Assembly: GCA_015492355.1 (NCBI GenBank)
Contig: WGFF01000336.1
Coordinates: 1 to 11,896, forward strand
Length of the DNA: 11,896 nucleotides
Direction: 5' to 3'
From: Deltaproteobacteria bacterium
Lineage (GTDB): Bacteria; Desulfobacterota; GWC2-55-46; S146-73
The notes under the pieces were generated by a model. That model worked only from the letters and a program-made list of their open reading frames with translations. It was not told the DNA's origin and made no database searches. A program made the position numbers and the translations under genes. Positions 1 to 6,176 of this stretch are shown in pieces (the first letter of the stretch is position 1; each line of letters begins with the position of its first letter).

Positions 1-83
1 TCACCGCAGTGCCCCAGCCCTGTGAGCAGGAAGAAAAGTACAGAGAATATATAAAGGGTTCGCCCCATCCGGTCCAGTAACAT
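1..83 (-). CDS. Possible N-terminus of a small exported protein or lipoprotein (truncated by window edge)
   Basis: On the minus strand an open frame runs from ATG at 83 (or the in-frame ATG at 68) to the window edge, giving 27 residues. They read as a short basic start (LLDRMGRT), a hydrophobic stretch (LYIFSVLFFLLTG), then LGHCG. This resembles a secretion signal. The Cys near its end recalls small LptM-like lipoproteins, but the residue before Cys is His, which is not a normal lipobox residue, so lipidation is doubtful. I see no convincing ribosome-binding site before either ATG. The frame also stays open upstream of the ATG for some distance. The rest of the gene lies outside the window. 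A chance open frame is a real alternative. Confidence 0.33.
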   Translation of the reverse strand, partial: MLLDRMGRTLYIFSVLFFLLTGLGHCG

Positions 84-273
84 GGAATCCGAGCCATAAA
101 GACTGGACGTTGAAAAGAACCTTTTAGCACGAAATAGCCGTAAAGTCAAGTGGTTCCATGGAAGGGATTGTACTCATAGGGAAACAAGGTTTTCATCCTG
201 GTGTGGTAAGATTGGGATGGATAGGACGGATGACATCCAGGGGGATTGTACTGGGTTTGAGGTATCTTTTGAA
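84..273. other. Unassigned intergenic stretch left of the IS element
   Basis: I can assign no gene here. The sequence GGGATTGTACT occurs twice in the same orientation (164-174 and 242-252), and there is a perfect 10-base palindrome TTCCATGGAA at 154-163. A plus-strand open frame from ATG at 158 runs about 50 codons into the left hairpin of the insertion sequence. It has no recognisable family and no clear ribosome-binding site, so I do not call it a gene. Confidence 0.5.
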
Positions 274-293
274 TCTCTTAGGGTTGCATTCCC

Positions 294-307
294 CGCCGCT
301 TGCGGCG
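294..307. repeat. Left-end hairpin of the IS200-like element
   Basis: CGCCGC, a TT loop, then GCGGCG form a perfect 6-bp stem. The same core recurs at the right end (764-787). This is the expected position for the left-end hairpin bound by TnpA in IS200/IS605 elements. Confidence 0.7.
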
Positions 308-310
308 TAA

Positions 311-332
311 TATATTCGCGTGAGCGAATATA
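311..332 (+). promoter_or_regulatory. Hairpin enclosing the tnpA start codon
   Basis: TATATTCGC and GCGAATATA form a perfect 9-bp stem around the tetraloop GTGA. The GTG of that loop (320-322) is the inferred start codon of tnpA. In the mRNA this would occlude translation initiation. Classical IS200 is known to keep transposase expression low through mRNA structure around its translation start, so this looks like a local version of the same control. The role is inferred; the palindrome is directly visible. Confidence 0.55.
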
Positions 333-762
333 TACATAAGAGCCATAATGTTACGGTATTGATATACCATTTGGTATTTCCTGCCAAGTATAGAGGTGTT
401 GTATTTGATAAAGAAGTGGATGATGTATTGAAGGGAGTTTGTTTAGATATAGAGGACGGTATCAGATGAAGTTTCTTGAGCTTGGTGTAGATAAGGATCA
501 TGTGCATTTTTTGGTACAGTCTGTTCCAACATATAGTGTAACGAAGGTGGTAACTATACTAAAGAGTCTTACGGTCTGTGAGATATTCAAACGTTGTCCT
601 GATGTGAAGCGTCAGTTGTGGGGAGGGGAATTTTGGTCAGATGGCTACTTTGCAAGCACGGTTGGAAGAGATGATAGTGAGGATGTGATAGTTGAGTATG
701 TCAAGAGACAGGATAGAGAATATCATAAACTATACGAAGACCGGCAATTGGCACTTTTTTGA
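320..762 (+). pseudogene. tnpA: IS200-type Y1 transposase TnpA, frameshifted
   Basis: TnpA is a small HUH-family nuclease that cuts and rejoins single-stranded DNA at the element's hairpin ends, using one catalytic Tyr. The frame starting at GTG 320 gives the usual opening (MSEYIHKSHNVTVLIYHLVF, then PAKYRGVVF) and continues to about codon GAG 452-454. The family sequence then carries on one frame over as RYQMKFLELG, then DKDHVHFLVQS with the HUH motif HVH, KSLT, LWGGEFWSDGYF and the VEYVKRQ helix holding the likely catalytic Tyr, to TGA at 760-762. One missing base near 455-456 explains the switch; the original frame hits TGA at 467. Repaired, the protein would be about 147 residues, normal for the family. 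No slippery heptamer is evident at the junction, so a disabling deletion is more likely than programmed frameshifting. Confidence 0.85.
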
Positions 763-763
763 A

Positions 764-787
764 TACCCCGCCGCTTGCGGCGGGGTA
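764..787. repeat. Right-end hairpin of the IS200-like element
   Basis: TACCCCGCCGC, TT, GCGGCGGGGTA form a perfect 11-bp stem starting two bases after the tnpA stop. It shares its core with the left-end hairpin and is the likely TnpA recognition structure. It could also end tnpA transcription, although no long T-run follows. Confidence 0.75.
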
Positions 788-951
788 GTTTATTTCTCTT
801 AGTGCCCTTCTGACGTTACATACGGTTGCTCGTGCGGTCACAATTAGAGGTGCCTCCTTTCTCTGGCTTTCTTACCGATAGGATGACACACCAATATTTT
901 TACACAAGATATTACATTACTCTGGAAGAAAGATTCCATGATAGAACTATC

Positions 952-2337
952 TTATTTCGACGGTATGAAGAAGCAGAAGGCAATACCCCTTTCCCTTCCA
1001 GGTTCAACCCAGACCTTACCGTTGTGGAGCGAGATAAAACTCTTAACGATACTCAAGCCCAATCCTGCTCCACCTGTCCTCACACCCTCCTTTGTCTGGT
1101 AGAAGGCATCGAATACCTTTTCTGCCTCCTTGTGGGATATACCTATACCGTCGTTCCATATCCTGAACCTGTATCCATCTTCCTCGGTTTTTACAGAGAG
1201 TCTTATCTCTGAGGCTGCGTTCTTGTAGGCGTTACTGAGGAGGTTGTAGAGTATTCTGCGGAATTTTTCAGGGTCCACATAGAGTTCAATGTCGTTTTTG
1301 TCTATCCATTCCGCATAGTCAGAATCGTTGATAAATAGGGTCTTTCTGTACATCTCAAAGAGGAGGATGATGTCATTTATTATGCTGGCGAGACTGACGC
1401 GTTCCTTTCTCAGGATGGGACTCCCTTCCTGCACCCTCATATATTCGAGTACGTCCTCTGTCAGGAGATTTATCCTTTCAGAGCACGTGATAATCGTTCT
1501 CAGCCTTTTGGCATCCTTTTCAGAGAGTCTATCCGCAAGGTTAATCTTCAGGAGTTCCGCATTGTTTATTATGGCTGTGATGGGTCCCTTGAGGTCGTGT
1601 ATGAAATAATCCACGTACAGTCTTCTTATCCTGTCCAGCTCCTTCTGTCTGGACATATCAAAGGCTATTCCAAGGAAGTTCTTTATCCTCCCCTCCCTAT
1701 CCGCAATGGCATTTATGGAGAGGAACACAGGTATTTCTGTTCCGTCCTTTCTCTTGTTTATTATCTCTCCTTTCCAAAAACCCTTTTCAGGGTTGAGGAG
1801 ATCAGACCACATCTTTTTGTAGAGTTCCTTTGTTGAATGGCGAGACCTCAGAAACCTCGGGTTCCGCCCTATGACCTCCTCCTTTTCGTAGCCGTACATC
1901 TTAAGGAACATCTGATTTACATCTATGATGTCACCGTTTCTGTCTGTTATCACCACTGCATCGTTGGAAAATCTGAACATCATCTGGAATTCCTCTGAGA
2001 GTATGGCAGGGGGTGTGGAGGTCTTCTGCGTGCTCATATTGACGAGATAGGAATACAGCCTTCCCCTCATGTCTCTTAGGGGATAGACCGATATGAATAT
2101 ATCAAGGTGTGAGCCATCCTTGTGGAGTATGGTGGTCTGATAGTCTATGACGTAGTTGGATGTCTTGACCACATCGAGGAGTGTTGCGAGTGTGGGACGT
2201 GATTCAGATGGGGCGAGTTCTGCAAGGGGTCTGCCGATTACATCCCGTGCGGTGTAGCCGAGAATATTTTCGAGTCCCTGGCTATAGCGGATTATTATAC
2301 CCCTGGTATTCAGACTGAGATTGCCTTCTCTTTCCAT
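952..2337 (-). CDS. Soluble PAS-PAS sensor histidine kinase
   Basis: This 461-residue protein has no membrane segment and should sense an intracellular signal. Two PAS domains (about residues 8-105 and 118-230) precede a kinase core. The second PAS is typical, with FSNDAVVITDRNGDIIDVN, a GYEKEEVIGRNP helix, and a PAC-like end KNFLGIAFDMS. The first is short at its N-terminus. The phosphoacceptor is His247 in YFIHDLKGPITAI. The ATPase domain has the N box NLLSNAYKNA (365-374), NDGIGI (395-400, Asp396) and GGAGLGLSIVKS (422-433). All catalytic motifs are intact, so it should be active. There is no receiver domain and no response regulator nearby, making it an orphan kinase within the window. 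It starts 32 bases after the XRE-PilZ gene and is probably co-transcribed with it, suggesting a shared signalling role. A weak ribosome-binding site leaves the start slightly uncertain. Confidence 0.92.
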   Translation of the reverse strand: MEREGNLSLNTRGIIIRYSQGLENILGYTARDVIGRPLAELAPSESRPTLATLLDVVKTSNYVIDYQTTILHKDGSHLDIFISVYPLRDMRGRLYSYLVNMSTQKTSTPPAILSEEFQMMFRFSNDAVVITDRNGDIIDVNQMFLKMYGYEKEEVIGRNPRFLRSRHSTKELYKKMWSDLLNPEKGFWKGEIINKRKDGTEIPVFLSINAIADREGRIKNFLGIAFDMSRQKELDRIRRLYVDYFIHDLKGPITAIINNAELLKINLADRLSEKDAKRLRTIITCSERINLLTEDVLEYMRVQEGSPILRKERVSLASIINDIILLFEMYRKTLFINDSDYAEWIDKNDIELYVDPEKFRRILYNLLSNAYKNAASEIRLSVKTEEDGYRFRIWNDGIGISHKEAEKVFDAFYQTKEGVRTGGAGLGLSIVKSFISLHNGKVWVEPGRERGIAFCFFIPSK

Positions 2338-2369
2338 TGATGAGATTCTCTTAAGGCTCTAAAAGGGTT

Positions 2370-2879
2370 CTAATTCAGGAATATATTCTTCATCATCCTT
2401 TCCCTGTCCTCTCTGCTGATGTCGATAAAACGTACACCCACCTCTGTGACCTCGTTCCTTTTCCGTATCCATTCGACACGGGAGACAAGCCTTACAAGGG
2501 TGTCTGCCCCGGGTAGATCGAGATCGATGTCAAGGGTCTCACCCTTTGTGATGCTGGTAAAGGTATGGAACATGAGCCCACCTATGCTTACGTTTATCGT
2601 ACATCCTTCAAAGACCCTTGGATTGTGGTTATCAGACACCTCATTTCGTCTGAGAACCCTTATGAGACGGGAAAGTTCCACACGCGGGGAGTTCCTCTTG
2701 TTCTTGACACAGTATCTGGCAAGGAGTGTCCTGAGATGCCTTTCCGCCAGGGGACTCGGGGTGGTCTTTCCTCTCTCCCATCTGTTTACCGTGGAAAAAC
2801 TTACGCCGAGTTCTCTGGCAAGCCTTTCCTGAGACCATCCAAAAACAGACCTTATACGCCTGACATCCTCGGGAGTCAT
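2370..2879 (-). CDS. XRE-type helix-turn-helix protein fused to a PilZ (c-di-GMP-binding) domain
   Basis: This 169-residue protein joins two domains. Residues 1-55 form a Cro/cI (XRE) DNA-binding fold (EDVRRIRSVFGWSQERLARE, then FSTVNRWERGKTTPS), with the SQERLA and STVNRWE helices in the recognition positions. Residues 60-169 form a PilZ domain with the c-di-GMP signature intact: RxxxR (Arg62 to Arg66 in RNSPR) and NxSxxG (Asn96, Ser98, Gly101 in NVSIGG), ending in a typical VGVRFIDIS strand. It is therefore probably a transcription factor whose DNA binding responds to c-di-GMP. The start ATG at 2879 follows an AAGGCGAGG-like stretch about 10 bases upstream. The histidine kinase gene follows after 32 bases. 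Family assignment of both domains is firm; the regulatory logic is inferred and its targets are unknown. Confidence 0.9.
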   Translation of the reverse strand: MTPEDVRRIRSVFGWSQERLARELGVSFSTVNRWERGKTTPSPLAERHLRTLLARYCVKNKRNSPRVELSRLIRVLRRNEVSDNHNPRVFEGCTINVSIGGLMFHTFTSITKGETLDIDLDLPGADTLVRLVSRVEWIRKRNEVTEVGVRFIDISREDRERMMKNIFLN

Positions 2880-3018
2880 AAAGATTGCCTCGCCTTACGG
2901 ATAGAGAAACCTCAGAAAGGTATATCTATTGATGGAATAAATCCCCATCCTTTTCCTGACAGGGATATAAAAATACGTCGCTATCCCATTTTTGCTATAA
3001 CAGGTGCTATATTTTATA

Positions 3019-3047
3019 TTTTTATTACAAATAGACCCCACAGTCAA
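3019..3047 (-). promoter_or_regulatory. Possible sigma70-type promoter for the XRE-PilZ / kinase pair
   Basis: On the minus strand TTGACT (3047-3042) is followed after 17 bases by TAAAAA (3024-3019) in an AT-rich run. The -35 is good but the -10 is poor, so this is a candidate only. It lies about 140 bases upstream of the XRE-PilZ start codon, leaving a fairly long leader. Confidence 0.3.
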
Positions 3048-3195
3048 GGATGTTTTTACCTTATGTAGAAAATATATGTCAGCCCCTATCCTGAGTAAGG
3101 ATTTCAAAGAAACCGCCCCCTTTCTGGCTCAGCGATGGAGGTGTGGTCCACCCCTGTGGTATCTCAGGGAATGCCCCCCTCTTCCCCTGCCCACA

Positions 3196-3210
3196 AAAGG
3201 GTGTCCCTTT
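3196..3210 (-). terminator. Short hairpin after deoB, possible weak terminator
   Basis: Twelve bases past the deoB stop on the minus strand, AAAGGG, ACA, CCCTTT form a 6-bp stem followed by only one further T. The position suits the end of the cobalamin operon. The stem is short and AT-rich, and the U-tract is brief, so termination here would be inefficient. Confidence 0.3.
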
Positions 3211-3221
3211 CTTGTGTGTCC

Positions 3222-4397
3222 TTATATTATCTCCTTCAGAAAGGACCTTCCCGTATTGAATTTTTCTATACCAAAGACCTCACCGAGTGTCTGGGCTATG
3301 TCTGCAAATGTGCTTCTCGTTCCGAGGTCCACCCCCCTTTTTATTCCCTTTCCGTACACCAGAAGGGGTACATACTCCCTTGAATGGTCTGTGGATGGGG
3401 TGGTGGGGTCGCATCCATGATCTGCGGTGAGTATGAAGATGTCTCTTTCTTGGACGAGCCCCATAAGATCGGGCAGTCTCCTGTCCACCTCCTCAAGGGC
3501 ACGGGCGTATCCAGAGACATTGTTGCGATGCCCGTAGAGCATATCGAAGTCTACAAGGTTCGTAAAGATAAGCCCCTCTCTGTATCTCCTCATCGCATCA
3601 ATGGTTCTGTCCATGCCCCGGGTGTTGTTCTCTGTATGTATCTCCACTGTGAGCCCCCTGTGGACGAATATATCACCTATCTTGCCGATACCCACAACGG
3701 GTATCCCCCTTTTTTTGAGCCTGTCAAGGAGGGTCTCCCCTGGTGGCTCTACGGAAAAATCCTTCCTGCGGGATGTCCTCCTGAATCCGCCTGGTTTGCC
3801 GACAAATGGTCTGGCTATGACCCTTCCTATGTTGTAATCGTAGAGGAATCTTCTTGCCTTCCTGCATATTTCGTATAGTTCATCCGGCGGTATTACCTCC
3901 TCGTGGGCGGCTATCTGGAACACGCTGTCAGCAGAGGTGTAGACTATGGGTTTACCTGTCCTGAGGTGTTCGCAACCGAGCCTCTGTATTATCTCGGTAC
4001 CAGAGGCGGGCTTAGCCCAGAGATAGCCATAGCCTGTCTCCTCTGTAAACCTCTCCATAATCTCCTCTGGGAACCCCTGTGGAAAGGTGGCAAATGCCCT
4101 GTCCAGCACTATACCCCCTATCTCCCAGTGTCCGGTGGTTGTATCCTTTCCAGGGGATGCCTCTTCCATACGACCGTAACAGGCAAGGGGAGCCTTGACC
4201 GCTGGTACCGATGATACACCCTCTATACATCCAATACCGAGCCTTGTAAGGTTCGGAAGCCTTATGCCAGTCTCCCTTACCGTGTTGTCAAGGGTATGAC
4301 TCCCTGTGTCACCGTATGCGTCTGCATCTGGCATGGCACCTATACCGAGGCTATCTATAACGAGTATTATCGCCCTCTCAAGGAGACTTCGGCTCAT
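3222..4397 (-). CDS. deoB: Phosphopentomutase DeoB
   Basis: DeoB interconverts ribose-1-phosphate (or deoxyribose-1-phosphate) and the 5-phosphate, linking nucleoside breakdown with the pentose phosphate pool. The 391-residue length is normal for the family. The alkaline-phosphatase-fold metal ligands are visible: Asp15 (VIDSLGIGAMPDA), Asp285 and His290 (LVDFDMLYGHR), Asp326-His327 (TADHGCDP) and His338 (TDHSREYVPLL). The phosphorylated Thr is Thr86 in GKDTTTGHWE. The cap-domain stretches KPASGTEI, VYTSADSVFQIAAHEE and VIARPFVG are typical. The ATG at 4397 has AGGA a few bases upstream and overlaps the end of cbiH by 20 nt, so it is the last gene of the cobalamin operon by layout. DeoB has no assigned step in corrin synthesis. 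It may supply ribose phosphate for nucleotide-loop metabolism, or may simply share the transcript. Confidence 0.96.
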   Translation of the reverse strand: MSRSLLERAIILVIDSLGIGAMPDADAYGDTGSHTLDNTVRETGIRLPNLTRLGIGCIEGVSSVPAVKAPLACYGRMEEASPGKDTTTGHWEIGGIVLDRAFATFPQGFPEEIMERFTEETGYGYLWAKPASGTEIIQRLGCEHLRTGKPIVYTSADSVFQIAAHEEVIPPDELYEICRKARRFLYDYNIGRVIARPFVGKPGGFRRTSRRKDFSVEPPGETLLDRLKKRGIPVVGIGKIGDIFVHRGLTVEIHTENNTRGMDRTIDAMRRYREGLIFTNLVDFDMLYGHRNNVSGYARALEEVDRRLPDLMGLVQERDIFILTADHGCDPTTPSTDHSREYVPLLVYGKGIKRGVDLGTRSTFADIAQTLGEVFGIEKFNTGRSFLKEII

Positions 4398-5190
4398 CTA
4401 TCCTGTAACCCCTGGGGGTGATGAGTCTTCCCTGTTTTGTATAGGTGTTGCTGTTACCTATAATAAGGGTGCTCACCATGTCGATACCTTCGAGGTGTCT
4501 TTCAAAATCCTTTATACTTGTTATGATAACCTCCTGGGCTTCTCTCGTTGCATTCCTTACTATGCCCACGGGTGTGGAGCCGTCCCTGTATGTGGATACT
4601 ATCTCCATGGCATGGATGATCTGGGTCCTTCTTTTTGAACTCCTCGGGTTGTAGAAGACTATGACAAAATCTCCCTCCAGTGCGGTCTCTATCCTCCTTT
4701 CAATCACATCCCAGGGTGTGAGTATATCAGAAAGGGATATGACCGCAAAATCGTGCATGAGTGGTGCCCCGAGAAGGTCGGCACAGGCAACAAAGGCAGG
4801 TATACCAGGTACTATCTCTATGGTGTATCTGCCCTCAAGATAGGCACTGTCCCTGAGGGCGATCTCCAGCAAAGGGCCTGCCATACCATAGATGCCACTG
4901 TCCCCCGAGGATACCATGCATACCCTTCTTCCAGCACCTGCAAGCCCCACAGCCTCCATACACCGCTCTACCTCCTGTGTCATACCGCTCGTAAGGATGG
5001 ACTTGTCCCCCACAAGGGGACGTATGAGTTCCACGTATCTTGTATATCCTACAACCGTATCACAGAGAGAAAGATATCTTCTTGCAAGGGGGGTGAGATG
5101 ATCGAGCCCTCCTGGACCTATACCCACGATGTATATGGCACCCTTGCTATTGCGACCGTAACCCTTCCTACCTTTTTCTTTCTTCTCCAT
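4378..5190 (-). CDS. cbiH: Cobalt-precorrin-3 C17-methyltransferase CbiH
   Basis: CbiH uses S-adenosylmethionine to methylate C17 and contract the macrocycle, forming cobalt-precorrin-4 with its ring-A delta-lactone. The 270-residue protein has the tetrapyrrole methylase fold: IYIVGIGPGGLDHLTPLA (about residues 19-36), VGYTRYVELI, SSGDSGIYGMAGP (94-106), VPGIPAFVACADLLGAPL, then the CbiH/CobJ-specific SLSDILTPWDVIERRI, FYNPRSSKRR and GIVRNATREAQE. ATG 5190 is the only usable start; it has a nearby AGAGG and adds about 17 Lys/Gly-rich residues before the conserved core. The start lies 73 nt inside the 3' end of cbiG, an unusually long overlap. It is followed by deoB, overlapping by 20 nt. The presence of CbiD and CbiG indicates the anaerobic (Cbi) rather than aerobic (CobJ) role. 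Confidence 0.96.
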   Translation of the reverse strand: MEKKEKGRKGYGRNSKGAIYIVGIGPGGLDHLTPLARRYLSLCDTVVGYTRYVELIRPLVGDKSILTSGMTQEVERCMEAVGLAGAGRRVCMVSSGDSGIYGMAGPLLEIALRDSAYLEGRYTIEIVPGIPAFVACADLLGAPLMHDFAVISLSDILTPWDVIERRIETALEGDFVIVFYNPRSSKRRTQIIHAMEIVSTYRDGSTPVGIVRNATREAQEVIITSIKDFERHLEGIDMVSTLIIGNSNTYTKQGRLITPRGYRIDEPKSP

Positions 5191-6176
5191 ATCCTCTGTG
5201 TCCCTGCTGAGAGCAAGGCGGATGGTTCACATACCCCGCCTATGCCTATCCTCTCCTTTACAAAGACCGATACACCCGAAGGTAGTCTCACACCCTTCAA
5301 CCGCTCCCTTGAGAAGAACTCTATCCGTAGATTATACTTCCTTGCAAGACCAACGAGCCCCTTTTCATCCCTCTTTAGATCGATACTCGCTATGTTCCTT
5401 ACAGAGAGGGGCGAGATATCTGCCTCCCTGAGTACCCCTATGAATGCATCCTCAACCTCCCTTACACTCACACCCCTGTCGCATCCCATACCGACCACAA
5501 ACTCCTTAGGCTTGAGAAAGACCGTCCTCTGAAGGATGGAATCATCCACCACCTCGCTGTATCTCGTTGAGATGACCACCACCGCCCCACCATCCTCAAG
5601 TCGCATGGGTATCCTCGTTGTGAACACAAAGGGACCCTTCCCTGTGAACACATCTTTTATGCGTGAGAGACGGTTTCTGTTCCTGTCCACAACGTAGACC
5701 TTTTTATTCTTGATTATGGCAGAGTTCACATACCTTGTGCCCTCAAGATTCTCTATGGCAAGGGAGAAGGTCTCTGCCATATCCTCCACACAGCTCAAGC
5801 CCCTTGAATCTGTTGCAGTGGTTATTACAGGTGTGGCATTGAGCAGTTCTGCTATACATCTGGCGAGCCTGTTAGCCCCGCCGAGATGACCCGAAAGGAG
5901 GCTTACAACGAATCTACCAGTATCATCCACCACCACAACCGCGGGGTCCCTTGATTTATCCTTTATAAAGGGTGCCACGGTCCTCACTGCAATACCCACA
6001 GCACTGACAAACACAATCCCCTTCAATCCCACCTTAAAAGCCTCCCTTACCCTTCTACTGAGACCACCCCTCTTGAGCTCAGAGGGACTATACACCCTGC
6101 ATCCCTCTATACCACTCTCTATCAGACGGGCAATCCTCAAGCCATCGTCTGTTACAGGGAAGATACCTACACTCAT
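5118..6176 (-). CDS. cbiG: Cobalt-precorrin-5A hydrolase CbiG
   Basis: CbiG opens the ring-A delta-lactone of cobalt-precorrin-5A and releases the C20 carbon as acetaldehyde, a step unique to the anaerobic pathway. The 352-residue protein has the whole family architecture. An N-terminal domain carries GIAVRTVAPFIKDKSRDP, VVVDDTGRFVVSLLSGHLGG and ANRLA (about 61-105). A variable linker follows, with a C-terminal CobE-like domain carrying VVGMGCDRGVS (227-237), IASIDLKRDEKGL and GVCEPSALL. The ATG at 6176 overlaps the upstream amidohydrolase stop as ATGA, implying coupled translation. Its last 73 nt also encode the start of CbiH in another frame. Its substrate comes from CbiF, encoded upstream in the same operon. 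Confidence 0.96.
   Translation of the reverse strand: MSVGIFPVTDDGLRIARLIESGIEGCRVYSPSELKRGGLSRRVREAFKVGLKGIVFVSAVGIAVRTVAPFIKDKSRDPAVVVVDDTGRFVVSLLSGHLGGANRLARCIAELLNATPVITTATDSRGLSCVEDMAETFSLAIENLEGTRYVNSAIIKNKKVYVVDRNRNRLSRIKDVFTGKGPFVFTTRIPMRLEDGGAVVVISTRYSEVVDDSILQRTVFLKPKEFVVGMGCDRGVSVREVEDAFIGVLREADISPLSVRNIASIDLKRDEKGLVGLARKYNLRIEFFSRERLKGVRLPSGVSVFVKERIGIGGVCEPSALLSAGTQRIWRRKKKVGRVTVAIARVPYTSWV

Larger units (their letters stand above)
282..802 (+). mobile_element. IS200/IS605-family insertion sequence (stand-alone TnpA type, decayed)
   Basis: The element holds a single Y1-type transposase gene flanked by matching hairpins and has no tnpB, which is the IS200 arrangement. The left and right ends share the direct repeat CCCCGCCGCTTGCGGCG (291-307 and 766-782). 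It folds as a short hairpin on the left (294-307) and as a perfect 11-bp hairpin on the right (764-787). Members of this family recognise such subterminal hairpins rather than terminal inverted repeats, and make no target duplication. The octamer TCTCTTAG lies just outside the left hairpin (274-281) and just past the right one (795-802), so I used these as provisional boundaries. The transposase is frameshifted, so the copy is probably immobile unless helped in trans. Exact ends are inferred. Confidence 0.75.
2880..3221. other. Intergenic region between deoB and the XRE-PilZ gene
   Basis: This stretch of about 340 bases has no convincing gene. The open frame at 2895-3107 on the minus strand has no family likeness or ribosome-binding site. 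It holds the short hairpin after deoB, a possible promoter near 3019-3047, and an AT-rich segment. On the minus strand GGGATA and TATCCC (2961-2986) could pair in the leader of the XRE-PilZ gene, and would be a reasonable place to look for a self-operator. Confidence 0.6.

Noticed and set aside
193..507. Minus-strand open frame of 104 codons
   Set aside because: It runs antisense through the left end of the insertion sequence and into tnpA, and has no family likeness.
940..951. GATAG/CTATC hairpin right after the histidine kinase stop as a terminator
   Set aside because: The stem is only 5 bp, has a two-base loop and no T-run in the minus direction.
826..1212. Plus-strand open frame of 128 codons
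   Set aside because: It mostly overlaps the 3' end of the histidine kinase in antisense, with no recognisable motif or ribosome-binding site.
2880..3221. c-di-GMP riboswitch upstream of the XRE-PilZ gene
   Set aside because: I looked for the GEMM-type conserved loops and tetraloop receptor and found no match; only a simple GGGATA/TATCCC pairing is visible.
4753..5532. Long plus-strand open frame of 259 codons
   Set aside because: It lies antisense across cbiG and cbiH, both of which are firm family matches, and its translation shows no domain.
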